NCBI GenBank assembly: GCA_000154345.1 | Contig: DS480341.1 | Coordinates: 1 to 64,000, forward strand | From: [Clostridium] leptum DSM 753 | Lineage (GTDB): Bacteria > Bacillota > Clostridia > Oscillospirales > Acutalibacteraceae | Length of the DNA: 64,000 nucleotides | Reading direction: 5' to 3' | Shown here: in pieces, positions 1 through 7,393 of the stretch | How positions within the stretch are numbered: the stretch's first letter is position 1 | Layout: every line of letters starts with the position of its first letter | Translations under genes and position numbers: made by a program | Notes under the pieces: generated by a model | Database searches by the model: none | Seen by the model: only the letters and a program-made list of their open reading frames with translations | What the model was told of the DNA's origin: nothing

Positions 1-32
1 CCCCAAACAATCCAGCACAGGCTAATTTTCAG

Positions 33-70
33 CGGCTCTTTACATTCTTGTGGGGGCCGCTATTTTGTAT
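33..70 (+). terminator. possible terminator of a gene left of the window
   Basis: A short G+C stem (AGCGGC pairing with GCCGCT) around an unpaired loop is followed by ATTTTGTATTTT. It would end a plus-strand gene lying before the window. The loop is long and the U tract is interrupted, so this is tentative. Confidence 0.35.
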
Positions 71-222
71 TTTCTAACCCTTTTGAAATTACTTATTTTC
101 ATTCTCCGCCTTATTCCTATCTGTTTTTAATATTTCCTTTCTTTCTGGCAGCCCCTATTTTCTATTCGCTGCGGTTGTGCTAAAATGTAAGAGAAACAAG
201 CAGATTCAGACGGAGTGATACT

Positions 223-711
223 ATGAAAGCAAAGGAAAATAAAACAAACGCCATGCGGGTCTTAGACTGGGCAAAAATTCCTTATGAAACGTACAGTTAC
301 GAGCATGAGGATGGAAAAATAGACGGTGTTTCCGTAGCACAAAAATTAGGCCAGCCGGTAGAGCAAGTCTTCAAGACCTTAGTAACGCGAGGCACAGACC
401 GCAATTTTTATGTATTTGTTATCCCGGTGGCAAAAGAACTGAATTTAAAAGCCGCAGCCCGAGCCGTAGGGCAAAAGAGTGTAGAAATGATTCATGTGGA
501 TGAAATTAAAAATGCCACCGGCTATATTCGGGGCGGCTGTTCCCCGATTGGGATGAAAAAGCAATACAAAACTGTTATTGATGAAAGCGCTCAAAAGCTT
601 TCCTTTATTATAGTAAGCGGCGGGAAAATCGGACAGCAAATTCAGATTTCTCCTCTAATGCTGTGTGATTTAATCGGCGCACAATTCGCCTCAGTCGCCT
701 ATAATGGATAA
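223..711 (+). CDS. ybaK: YbaK/EbsC-family aminoacyl-tRNA deacylase (Cys-tRNA(Pro)/Cys-tRNA(Cys) type)
   Basis: A 162-residue single-domain protein of the usual YbaK length. Family members hydrolyse cysteine mischarged on tRNA(Pro) in the cytoplasm, which protects translation fidelity. The segment around residue 50 (VFKTLVTRG) holds Lys51, the conserved substrate-binding lysine. The GGCSPIG loop near residues 104-110 is the family glycine/proline motif that closes the active site. The N-terminal KTNAMRVL helix is also typical. It stands alone: the next base pairs hold only a short hairpin (713-743), and the neighbouring transcript runs the opposite way. The start is the ATG after a weak GGAGTG-like site. 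Substrate preference inside the family cannot be read from the sequence, so an EbsC-like activity is possible. Confidence 0.9.
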   Translation: MKAKENKTNAMRVLDWAKIPYETYSYEHEDGKIDGVSVAQKLGQPVEQVFKTLVTRGTDRNFYVFVIPVAKELNLKAAARAVGQKSVEMIHVDEIKNATGYIRGGCSPIGMKKQYKTVIDESAQKLSFIIVSGGKIGQQIQISPLMLCDLIGAQFASVAYNG

Positions 712-895
712 AGTGAATTTCCCGATCTGATCAGGAAATTCATCAGCAGAGATCAAGTATGTTTTTCACTTTCCCTGTCGATATCCAGACTCAATCTTTC
801 CGTGATTTTTATAAGAAGCTGGTACGTTCGTTTCAAGCATATACCATGTATATGGCAAGCGGATATAATTACCACTCCCGGGGTTGCCAACTAGC

Positions 896-940
896 AGAAA
901 AAGCCCCTAACAAATGGACATACCATCTGTCAGGGGCTTA
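896..940 (-). terminator. intrinsic terminator of the large minus-strand RNA
   Basis: On the minus strand the stem AAGCCCCTGACA / TGTTAGGGGCTT (12 pairs with wobbles, A/U-rich loop) is followed directly by TTTC. The plus-strand side lacks a U run. It therefore ends leftward transcription, matching the strong minus-strand promoter about 1 kb upstream. Confidence 0.8.
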
Positions 941-1957
941 AAATGAACTTTCTTTTGGACTCACCTGTTTCTCATCCTATAAGATGATTATTTGTCACTT
1001 GTTTAGAAACGATTTATCCCATTGGACTTTACCAATCCCTTTCTGATTTTTCTGAATTATCTACGATTTCACTGGTTAAGAACTGCTCCTTTTGAAAAAT
1101 GCAATTCAAATTTCTCAAACTCAGCTTTTTCTTCATGAAATCTTCCAAATTCAGGTTTCAGCACATGGGATTCTACGCACCTTTCTTTGACAAATCAATA
1201 TTGATCTGAACATTTTAAACGGCTTTCAAAACGAGGCTACCGCCTTTTTCACTGTACTTTGGACTCACCCTTTACAATGAAGTTTTATTTTTTTATCTAT
1301 ACGATAAAGGCCATTTCAATTTTGTGTTTACCGCTTTTTAGGGAGTAATTTCCCCGGCACTACGTCCGGTTACTTTTATCAGTCTTTCGTTTTACGAAAG
1401 GCCCTCTCCGCGCTTCTTTGGGGACTCTCCCAATTTGTTTTGACGCTTACTCCCAAATTTTTGGCTTACAATTGTCCTTGTACCGGACAAAATTAAACTC
1501 CTAAATTTCAGCCTTCAAAACATAGGAAGCCTAAAAAGCTCACACGCTTCTATTCAATTTTTATTTGACTGCCGTCCTCATGCCGCGCATATCTTTCTCC
1601 ATTTTTTGAAAATACAAAAAGAACATCCGCCGCGATTTTATTTCGCCATGGGGACGTTCCGCCTTTTGTAAGCTTAAGATAGGAAGCTATCACAAAAAAT
1701 CTGTTTCTCACCTGTTAAACCGGCGCTTGTGTCAGACTGTCTCGCAGATAAGCTCCGCTCTCGGAGAAACCCACGACTCACCAGGTCCTTTTCAATTTCT
1801 AACAGATTTTCTGAAGGCGGGAGCCTCGGTCCCCTGACCGATGGCAAAAGGCTGTGACTGTGAATCGTTCATTGGACTCGCTTCCTTTCCTCTGAAAATT
1901 TGCTTCCCAATTCTTTTGGAAGCTTCTTTTCTTATTTGTCCTCTTCTCTTTGAGTAC
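897..1957 (-). ncRNA. large structured non-coding RNA of unknown class
   Basis: A strong minus-strand promoter (1964-1991) and a terminator (896-940) frame about 1060 nt with no convincing reading frame on either strand. The sequence is visibly A+T-richer than its neighbours. Read on the minus strand it holds many local hairpins: CCGG/CCGG at about 1338-1370, CTTTCG/CGAAAG at about 1383-1400, TTGTCC/GGACAA at about 1471-1492, and a longer closing helix GGGAGTAA/TTACTCCC (1340-1347 with 1447-1454). GAGTCC-type motifs recur five times. A weaker internal terminator at 1616-1659 could split it into RNAs of about 340 and 700 nt. I saw none of the diagnostic cores of RNase P, tmRNA, SRP RNA, T-box, common riboswitches or group II intron domain V. 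A ROOL- or GOLLD-like ornate RNA is possible but unproven. Confidence 0.6.
1616..1659 (-). terminator. internal terminator-like hairpin in the large RNA
   Basis: On the minus strand GAACGTC pairs with GATGTTC (one G-U pair) around an inner GCGA/TCGC helix, and five U residues follow. It could end a 5' RNA of about 340 nt or act as an attenuator inside the longer transcript. Confidence 0.5.
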
Positions 1958-1963
1958 GATTAT

Positions 1964-1991
1964 ATTATACCACGTTTTTAGTAAATGTCAA
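1964..1991 (-). promoter_or_regulatory. strong sigma-A promoter of the large RNA
   Basis: Reverse-strand -35 TTGACA (1986-1991), 16-bp spacer, -10 TATAAT (1964-1969): both hexamers match consensus exactly. Predicted start is near 1957. It points left into the gene-free stretch. Confidence 0.85.
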
Positions 1992-2059
1992 CATTTAAAA
2001 TTAATAAAATTAATATTTTATGTTAAAAATCTGTAAATAAAATATTTCTTCAAATGCGG

Positions 2060-2088
2060 TTGACTTCACGGTAGCAGAAGGGTAAAAT
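2060..2088 (+). promoter_or_regulatory. promoter of the DUF1292 gene
   Basis: TTGACT (2060-2065), 17-bp spacer, TAAAAT (2083-2088). It is back to back with the promoter of the large RNA; the two -35 elements are about 70 bp apart. Confidence 0.75.
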
Positions 2089-2127
2089 AAATACTATCAA
2101 ATTAGAAAAGAGAGGTTTTATCAATAT

Positions 2128-2442
2128 ATGGATAATGAATTTGCCGCCGATCTCATCACCCTGATTGATGACGAGGGCACTGAGCATGAATTTGAGATTC
2201 TTGATGTAATCGAAAGCGACGAGGGTACTTTTTACGCCCTTCTGCCTACCTTTGACGATCCCGGAGAAAGTCTGGAAGCCGACGGAATGTATTACATTTT
2301 TGAGGCGATCGAGGAGGATGGCGAGCAGCAGCTGGCAGAGGTGGAGGATGAAGAGCTGCTAGATCGGCTCTCTCAAATCTTTGAAAGCCGTTTCGAGGAG
2401 CTGTACGAGTATGATGAAGAGGAAGATTCTGAAAACCAGTAA
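2128..2442 (+). CDS. DUF1292 family acidic protein
   Basis: A 104-residue, strongly acidic protein with the DUF1292 pattern: ITLIDDEGTEHEFEILD near the start, a YALLP strand, then a Glu/Asp-rich tail. The biochemical role of the family is unknown. In many Firmicutes the gene sits next to ruvX (here about 6 kb away on the other strand) in the alaS-ruvX neighbourhood, so the usual cluster seems split. Start is the ATG after AGAGG. A clear promoter precedes it and 6S RNA follows within 80 bp. Family assignment is confident; function is not known. Confidence 0.8.
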   Translation: MDNEFAADLITLIDDEGTEHEFEILDVIESDEGTFYALLPTFDDPGESLEADGMYYIFEAIEEDGEQQLAEVEDEELLDRLSQIFESRFEELYEYDEEEDSENQ

Positions 2443-2483
2443 TTTCTTTTTTGATTGCTCTGTTAAAATCCAAAAAACTGTGT

Positions 2484-2489
2484 TATAAT
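2484..2489 (+). promoter_or_regulatory. -10 element upstream of 6S RNA
   Basis: TATAAT with a poorly matching -35 (GTTAAA, 16 bp upstream). It would start a precursor near 2496, about 25 nt before the closing stem of the mature RNA; that leader contains a GCGGC/GCCGC hairpin that processing may remove. Confidence 0.5.
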
Positions 2490-2520
2490 AATTCTGCGGC
2501 AAGGGCCGCTCAATAAGAAA

Positions 2521-2714
2521 AAAGATCCTGCGTGATTCGTGGACCGTGCTTATATAACCCTACAACTTATTTTTCGGGAGCTTTGTCTCCGCTGGCGGAT
2601 TGCAGACCTCCCAGCCTTAGCTGGACGAAGGGAGCGTGAAACCAGAGGGCGGGCACCCACCTGTCTTTTGGTAGGCAGGTTATTGATAGCACATTACGGT
2701 CAGGCGGGATTCTT
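2521..2714 (+). ncRNA. ssrS: 6S RNA
   Basis: About 194 nt, the usual 6S length. The ends form the long closing stem: GATCCTGC at 2524 pairs with the 3' segment TCAGGCGGGATT with one mismatch, followed by CGT/ACG and GTGCT/AGCAC. The middle has the clostridial 6S look (ACCCTACAACTT, CGGGAGC...CCGCTGGCGG), and the 3' half has GGGCACCCACCTG followed by GGTAGGCAGGT. 6S RNA mimics an open promoter and sequesters the housekeeping RNA polymerase in slow growth. A T run follows the 3' end. Identification rests on fold and remembered family motifs; a covariance search would settle it. Confidence 0.82.
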
Positions 2715-2823
2715 TTATACTCTTTTCCAGCGGGTCAGCTTTTATAGTTTTCCTTGCTGCCAGTTCTTTGAAAGACCCCGGTCTAAAAAGCTTTTCCTCA
2801 GCCGAAAAGCTAGTATTTCAGTT

Positions 2824-2850
2824 TAACCCGCAAAGGGGTTTTCTTCTTTT
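2824..2850 (+). terminator. possible terminator downstream of 6S RNA
   Basis: AACCC-GCAAA-GGGGTT followed by TTCTTCTTTT. A short stem with a broken U tract; it may back up the weak 3' end of 6S RNA. Confidence 0.45.
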
Positions 2851-2959
2851 CTCAAGGACAGCCGCATATTTTGATAAAGAAATACGTTCTTTCTCCAAAT
2901 TTTCTTTTTTGATAAAGCTTGAATATAAAGTTAAAAAGCTGTCAACCGGAATTTATTGC

Positions 2960-3004
2960 AAAAAACGCGGCGCTGAAGAAATCTTTCAGCGCCGCGTTTT
3001 TATT
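2960..3004. terminator. strong bidirectional terminator
   Basis: AAAAACGCGGCGCTGAA pairs perfectly with TTCAGCGCCGCGTTTTT around a 6-nt loop, with A and T runs on both sides. It insulates the 6S region from the permease genes. No transcript start was seen between 2715 and 2960, so what it terminates besides 6S read-through is unclear. Confidence 0.85.
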
Positions 3005-3160
3005 TGGCGGTGTTCTTTTCCTTCCTCTTTCTTATCTTAAACCGATTGATCATTTTATCTGCCGGCGGTTTTAGAGAAAGAGAGAAAGGACTTTTTTGAT
3101 TCAGCGTATCTTTCACCCTTTCTTTTGCCATACTAAAAATAAAGGAAACGGGGTGTTTTT

Positions 3161-3517
3161 TTGAAGCTGAAGAATACTTTATCAGCGGTAGGAGGCTTTC
3201 TTTCCGGCGCTGTTAACGGCCTGCTTGGAGCCGGAGGCGGTATGATTGCTGTGCCTATGCTGGCCAAATCCGGTCTGGAAGCGAAAAAGTCCCATGCCAC
3301 CTCGGTGGCTGTCATTTTGCCGATTTGCGTGTTCAGTTCCATTCTATACTTAACTGACGGAAGGGTAACTTTGGGCGATGCCGCGCCTTACCTGCTTTGG
3401 GGAGCACTGGGGTCCATCATCGGCTCCTGGCTTCTGACAAAAATCAAGGATGTGTGGCTCCACCGCATTTTTGGAGTGCTGATGCTGTGGGCCGCTGTCA
3501 GGATGCTGTTCCGATGA
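3161..3517 (+). CDS. TauE/SafE-family permease, N-terminal half protein
   Basis: A 118-residue membrane protein with about three to four hydrophobic segments. It carries the TauE/SafE signature NGLLGAGGG near residues 19-27. Full family members (about 250 residues) have two such repeats; this gene encodes only the first and the next gene the second, overlapping by ATGA. The pair is therefore a split transporter, probably working as a heterodimer for sulfite, sulfonates or another organic anion (inference). Start is TTG, behind GGAAACGGGGTG; no ATG lies early enough to keep the first membrane segment. The substrate cannot be told. Confidence 0.82.
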   Translation: MKLKNTLSAVGGFLSGAVNGLLGAGGGMIAVPMLAKSGLEAKKSHATSVAVILPICVFSSILYLTDGRVTLGDAAPYLLWGALGSIIGSWLLTKIKDVWLHRIFGVLMLWAAVRMLFR

Positions 3518-3936
3518 GCTTCCTATGGGCTGCGGCAGCCGGCACCCTATCCGGCATGATTGGAGCCATGGGCCTTGGAGGCGGCGGCGTTTTAATAATC
3601 TATCTGACCCTGTTTCTCGGCATGGAGCAAGGTATTGCCCAAGGCGTAAACTTAATTTTCTTTATTCCCAGCGCCGTCATCGCTCTGATCGTATACTCAA
3701 GAAAGAAAATGATCGACTGGAAGGCCGCCATACCCGCCGCTGTTTTAGGCGTGGCCGGTGCCTGGCTCGGCACCTATCTTTCCTCTCTGATCGACGGCTA
3801 CTGGCTTTCCAAGCTGTTCGGCGGCCTGCTGCTTATTATGGGCGTAATGCAGCTCTTTTATAAAAAGGAAAAGGGCGGGGATTCTGCCGGCAGTAAAAAA
3901 GATCTCTCTTCCAGCTCTCACCGACAAGGAGAATAA
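3514..3936 (+). CDS. TauE/SafE-family permease, C-terminal half protein
   Basis: A 140-residue membrane protein matching the second TauE/SafE repeat: GMIGAMGLGGGG near residues 14-25 mirrors the motif of the upstream half. Four hydrophobic segments are visible, then a charged tail of about 25 residues. The ATG overlaps the upstream stop as ATGA, which indicates translational coupling and fixes the start; an in-frame start further upstream would lie inside the first gene. The split looks ancestral rather than a fresh frameshift because each half has its own start and an intact glycine motif. Confidence 0.82.
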   Translation: MSFLWAAAAGTLSGMIGAMGLGGGGVLIIYLTLFLGMEQGIAQGVNLIFFIPSAVIALIVYSRKKMIDWKAAIPAAVLGVAGAWLGTYLSSLIDGYWLSKLFGGLLLIMGVMQLFYKKEKGGDSAGSKKDLSSSSHRQGE

Positions 3937-3960
3937 ATTCCTTTCCTGCTTCCGATATGC

Positions 3961-3985
3961 TATAATATTATGAAACAATATTATA
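3961..3985 (+). promoter_or_regulatory. extended -10 promoter within a 9-bp inverted repeat, upstream of gpsA
   Basis: TATAATATT and AATATTATA form a perfect 9-bp inverted repeat around a 7-bp centre. The left arm begins with the -10 TATAAT, preceded by TGC (extended -10); no good -35 is seen. The repeat may be an operator or a start-proximal RNA hairpin. Confidence 0.5.
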
Positions 3986-4003
3986 CTTTTTCGGAGGTAG
4001 CTT

Positions 4004-4957
4004 ATGAACGCGACGGTTCTTGGCTGCGGGCGGTGGGGTTCCTTCATCGCCTGGTACTTAAATAAACTTGGCTTTTCCGTGACCCTTTGGGGACGTCCCG
4101 GTTCCTCTCGGCTGAAAGCACTCTGCGAAACCCGTGATAACGGCTTGCTTACCTTTCCCTCAACAGTAAAATTCACCGACGATCTTAAGCAGGCGGTTTC
4201 CGAGGCCGAGCTTCTTTTTATCTCTATCAGTGCCCAATCCTTGCGGACGCTGACAGCTTCGCTGCAGCCCCTGCTTCCGAAAAACACACCGGTGATTCTT
4301 TGCATGAAGGGAATTGAGGAGGCCACCGGCCTACGCTTGACTCAAATCGTGGGAGAATTTATTTCCGCGCCCTCTGCCGTCTGGGTAGGTCCGGGCCATG
4401 TACAGGACTTTCTTCAGGGGATTCCCAACTGCATGGTGATTGACTCTCAGGACGATACCCTGAAGCAAAGGCTAGTGCCCTTGCTTTCCAGCGAGTTGAT
4501 CCGATTCTACTATGGTACCGATTTGATCGGCAGCGAGGTCGGCGCAGCGGCCAAAAATGTGGTGGGCATCGCCGCCGGGATGCTGGACGGGCTGGATCAG
4601 TCCAGCCTAAAGGGTGCTTTGATGTCCAGGGGAACCCGGGAAATCGCCAGGCTGATTGAGTCGATGGGCGGCAACGGCCTCTCGGCCTATGGCCTGTGCC
4701 ATTTAGGAGATTATCAAGCCACCTTGTTTTCCCAGCACAGCCACAACCGCCGCTTTGGCGAGCTTTTTATTCGCCATGAGCCTTATGGAGAACTGGCGGA
4801 GGGAGCCTCTACCGTGCGGGCGTTGTGCCTGCTGGGGCAACGGCTTCAAGTGGATTTGCCAATCTGCCAGGCGGTAGATCAGGTGGTTCACCGGGGTGAG
4901 GATCCTAGCCTGGCATTGTCCGGCTTGTTTTTGAGAACCTTAAAAAATGAGTTTTAA
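4004..4957 (+). CDS. gpsA: NAD(P)-dependent glycerol-3-phosphate dehydrogenase
   Basis: 317 residues, slightly short for GpsA. It reduces dihydroxyacetone phosphate to sn-glycerol 3-phosphate, the backbone of membrane phospholipids. The N-terminal Rossmann motif is GCGRWGS (residues 7-13; usual GxGxWGT). CMKGIE near 100 and the catalytic lysine in GAAAKNV (Lys184) are present, as are LGD near 234-236 and SHNRRFG near 246-252, which binds substrate. Start is the ATG after CGGAGGTAG. The next gene begins 15 bp downstream, so the two are likely co-transcribed. The sequence is somewhat divergent, but every functional block is present. Confidence 0.9.
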   Translation: MNATVLGCGRWGSFIAWYLNKLGFSVTLWGRPGSSRLKALCETRDNGLLTFPSTVKFTDDLKQAVSEAELLFISISAQSLRTLTASLQPLLPKNTPVILCMKGIEEATGLRLTQIVGEFISAPSAVWVGPGHVQDFLQGIPNCMVIDSQDDTLKQRLVPLLSSELIRFYYGTDLIGSEVGAAAKNVVGIAAGMLDGLDQSSLKGALMSRGTREIARLIESMGGNGLSAYGLCHLGDYQATLFSQHSHNRRFGELFIRHEPYGELAEGASTVRALCLLGQRLQVDLPICQAVDQVVHRGEDPSLALSGLFLRTLKNEF

Positions 4958-4971
4958 GGAGGCTGAGCAAT

Positions 4972-5775
4972 ATGAGCATCGACCATGGCCGGCCTTTTGA
5001 TTTCGGAAGAGTCTCCTCTGATTACGCGAAATACCGGGATATTTATCCGCAGGAGCTTTACCGCCGGCTGCGGGCGTTGGAGATCGGATGCCAGGGCCAA
5101 AGCGTTTTAGATCTTGGAACCGGGACCGGCGTTCTGCCCAGAAATCTGGCGCCATACGGGGCCAGGTTCGTTGGTATCGACCTTTCCGCAGAGCAGATTC
5201 GTCAGGCTGAGCTGCTTTCCAGATCCTCCGGAGGGAATATCCGCTATCTGACAGGCTCTGCCGAAGAGATTTCTTTTCCTGATACAGTCTTTGATGCCGT
5301 CACTGCCTGTCAGTGCTTTTTCTATTTTGATCACACCCGTCTGGCTCCCAAGTTATTCCGCATTCTAAAGCCTGAAGGAAAGCTAGCTATTATTTATATG
5401 GCCTGGCTTCCCTTCGAGGATAAAATCGCCGGAGCCAGTGAACAGCTAGTTTTACGGTATCACCCGGATTGGACAGGCGGAGGAGAGGTTCGTCATCCCA
5501 TAGAGGTAGATTCCTGCTACAAAAGGTTCTTCACCTGTGAAAACGAGTGCGTTTTCGACGTTTCTGTTCCCTTTACCCGAGAAAGCTGGGCTGGACGAAT
5601 CAGAGCCTGTCGAGGGATTGGGGCCTCTCTCTCCCCGGAACAGGTTCAAGAATTTGACTCGGAACACAGACAGCTTCTGCGGGACATTGCGCCAGAACAG
5701 TTCTCGATTCTCCATTACTGCGCCGTGACGGTGCTGAAAAAAAGATCTTTTGTCAACTTTTCCAGTGAGCCATAA
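4972..5775 (+). CDS. class I SAM-dependent methyltransferase
   Basis: 267 residues with a methyltransferase type 11/25 core. Motif I is LDLGTGTGVL (residues 46-55). An acidic residue at the end of strand 2 (VGIDLS, Asp70) binds the ribose of SAM. DAVTACQCFFYFD is the motif IV region, followed by FRILKPEGKLAI. The rest resembles small-molecule methyltransferases of the UbiE/BioC kind, but the substrate cannot be assigned. It follows gpsA after 15 bp with AAGGAGG before the ATG, and a terminator closes the pair. Confidence 0.85.
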   Translation: MSIDHGRPFDFGRVSSDYAKYRDIYPQELYRRLRALEIGCQGQSVLDLGTGTGVLPRNLAPYGARFVGIDLSAEQIRQAELLSRSSGGNIRYLTGSAEEISFPDTVFDAVTACQCFFYFDHTRLAPKLFRILKPEGKLAIIYMAWLPFEDKIAGASEQLVLRYHPDWTGGGEVRHPIEVDSCYKRFFTCENECVFDVSVPFTRESWAGRIRACRGIGASLSPEQVQEFDSEHRQLLRDIAPEQFSILHYCAVTVLKKRSFVNFSSEP

Positions 5776-5803
5776 GAATCCGCTTCTGAAAGAGTAGGCC
5801 AAT

Positions 5804-5841
5804 AAAGGCCGGACCGGAAATTTCCGGTCTGGCCTTTCTCA
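5804..5841 (+). terminator. terminator of the gpsA-methyltransferase unit
   Basis: AAAGGCC-GGACCGG-AAATTT-CCGGTC-GGCCTTT with TTTCTC after it. From here to 6102 (about 260 bp) no further feature was seen. Confidence 0.75.
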
Positions 5842-6102
5842 TATCAAAGCTCCCAGGCTTTGCAAAAAAGCATTCCATTTGGGAAATATTATTTAAGGGA
5901 TAAAAAGCTGTTGACAGCCGCTGAACAGCATTGAAAGCAAGAATAGGATACCCATAAGAAGGCTATAGTAAAACGACCGTTTATTTGCAAGCCTAACTTA
6001 ATAAAACAAAAGCCGTACTAAATTTTAGTTTCCGAAAGAAAAGTCACATGTTTATTCTGGCAGCCATACACACTTAGCTCCCCTTTGAAAGCTTCGCTTG
6101 GT

Positions 6103-7341
6103 TCAGCTTTGTTTCCCGCGATTGAAAATACGGTTGGAGGCTTCCGAGCTGACCAGCATAATCACAATATACACCAGCAAAAACACCGGCAGCAAACCTA
6201 CGTTGACTTTTGTAGCGACCAATCCGAAAAACGGCGGCAGCAAGGTTGAACCCGTATAGCAGACAGCCATCTGAAACCCCATCATTGACTGGGCGTCCTC
6301 TTTTCCAAACCGGACAGGGGTTTCATGAAGCATACAAGGATAAATTGGAGCGCAGCCAGCTCCAACCAGAATAAAGCCGATGAGACATACAAACTGCGGC
6401 AAGGGCAAAAGCAGGCACACCACTCCCAAGAGCACCGTGAGCTCTCCGATTCGTATCATCTGCTGGTTATTGAACCGAATGGCCAGGAATCCGGAAACCA
6501 GTCTGCCCGCGGTCAAGCCTCCCCAATAGAGGGAAACCCACTGCGCCGCGGCAGCGGCGTCAATTCCTTTTTCCGTAATTAAAAAGCTGCTTCCCCAAAG
6601 GCCCAAAGTCATTTCTACTCCACAGTATAAGAAAAAGGAGATCAGCGCTACCTTCGCGCCCTTGATTTTCAAAGGCGCAAGGAAGCCCCCTTTTCCGGAG
6701 GCAATAGGCGGGTCGAGATCTGCTTCCCGTTCCAGCTCCCCAGGATTTTCACCATTCGCATCTGCCTCCTGCTTTTTTTGGCTGGTTTTTTCCGCCACCT
6801 TATCCCATAAGGGCAGAGTCGCGATTAAAACGGCCACCAGGACAAACTGGATGATTGCCACCGTTAGATATCCCATTCTCCAGTCCACACCCAGGCTCAT
6901 ATACTGAGACATAATCAGAGGACCGGCCATGGCTCCAACGCCCCAGAAGCAGTGCAGCCAGCTCATATGCCGGGATTCATAGTGCTCCGCCACGTATTCG
7001 TTCAGGCCCGAGTCCACCGCGCCGGCACCGAGGCCCAGAGGGATCGCCAGCAGAATCATAAAAACAAAAGCGGGTACAAAGCTGAAGCCCAGCAGAGCCA
7101 GAGCGGTCATCAGCACGCTTACCGCCGTTACCTTTCCCACGCCGAAGCGCTTTAAAAGCTTGCTGCTGAACAAGCTGGAAATCACTGTTCCAACAGAAAT
7201 CACCATAGAAATAATCCCTGCGTCACCCAGGCTTGCCCCAAATTCCTTCTGAGCGACAGGCCATGCCACGCCTAATAAAGAATCCGGCAGCCCCAGGCTG
7301 ATAAACGCTGCGTAAATCACAATCAAAAATAATGTAACCAT
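6103..7341 (-). CDS. MFS transporter (FHS/YbjJ-like)
   Basis: 412 residues with about 12 hydrophobic segments in two halves and a charged central loop near residues 190-215, typical of the major facilitator superfamily. Features such as SLGLPDSLLGVAWP at the start, a LGLGAGAVDSGLN segment in helix 4 and a gapped second half fit the fucose:H+ symporter-like branch, where members move sugars or efflux unknown compounds. It is a single-gene unit with its own promoter, which is embedded in a perfect inverted repeat (7394-7429), suggesting a dedicated repressor. Start is ATG after GAGGGAG. The substrate is unknown. Confidence 0.85.
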   Translation of the reverse strand: MVTLFLIVIYAAFISLGLPDSLLGVAWPVAQKEFGASLGDAGIISMVISVGTVISSLFSSKLLKRFGVGKVTAVSVLMTALALLGFSFVPAFVFMILLAIPLGLGAGAVDSGLNEYVAEHYESRHMSWLHCFWGVGAMAGPLIMSQYMSLGVDWRMGYLTVAIIQFVLVAVLIATLPLWDKVAEKTSQKKQEADANGENPGELEREADLDPPIASGKGGFLAPLKIKGAKVALISFFLYCGVEMTLGLWGSSFLITEKGIDAAAAAQWVSLYWGGLTAGRLVSGFLAIRFNNQQMIRIGELTVLLGVVCLLLPLPQFVCLIGFILVGAGCAPIYPCMLHETPVRFGKEDAQSMMGFQMAVCYTGSTLLPPFFGLVATKVNVGLLPVFLLVYIVIMLVSSEASNRIFNRGKQS

Positions 7342-7393
7342 GACGTCTGCTCCCTCATTTTCCTCAATGCAAAATCTTAATGCCGCGCCGTCT

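Noticed and set aside
759..941. A 60-codon plus-strand frame after ybaK
   Set aside because: It has no ribosome site, runs into the terminator stem of the minus-strand RNA and shows no protein-like pattern.
1616..1957. T-box, RNase P RNA or another known RNA for the 5' part of the large RNA
   Set aside because: A segment GAGGAAAG resembles RNase P, but the rest of that core and the 3' conserved segment are missing. The T-box sequence (GGTGGnACCGCG) is absent and no aminoacyl-tRNA synthetase or amino acid gene follows.
942..1960. Decayed protein gene instead of RNA gene
   Set aside because: Stops occur densely in all frames, no remnant motif is visible, and promoter and terminator are intact, which fits an RNA gene better.
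2539..2826. A 95-codon frame over the 6S RNA
   Set aside because: It overlaps the RNA stem structure, lacks a ribosome site and has no recognisable domain.
3397..3513. Longer N terminus for the second TauE/SafE half
   Set aside because: The extra 39 residues are a frame-shifted reading of the first half and not hydrophobic; the ATGA overlap gives a better start.
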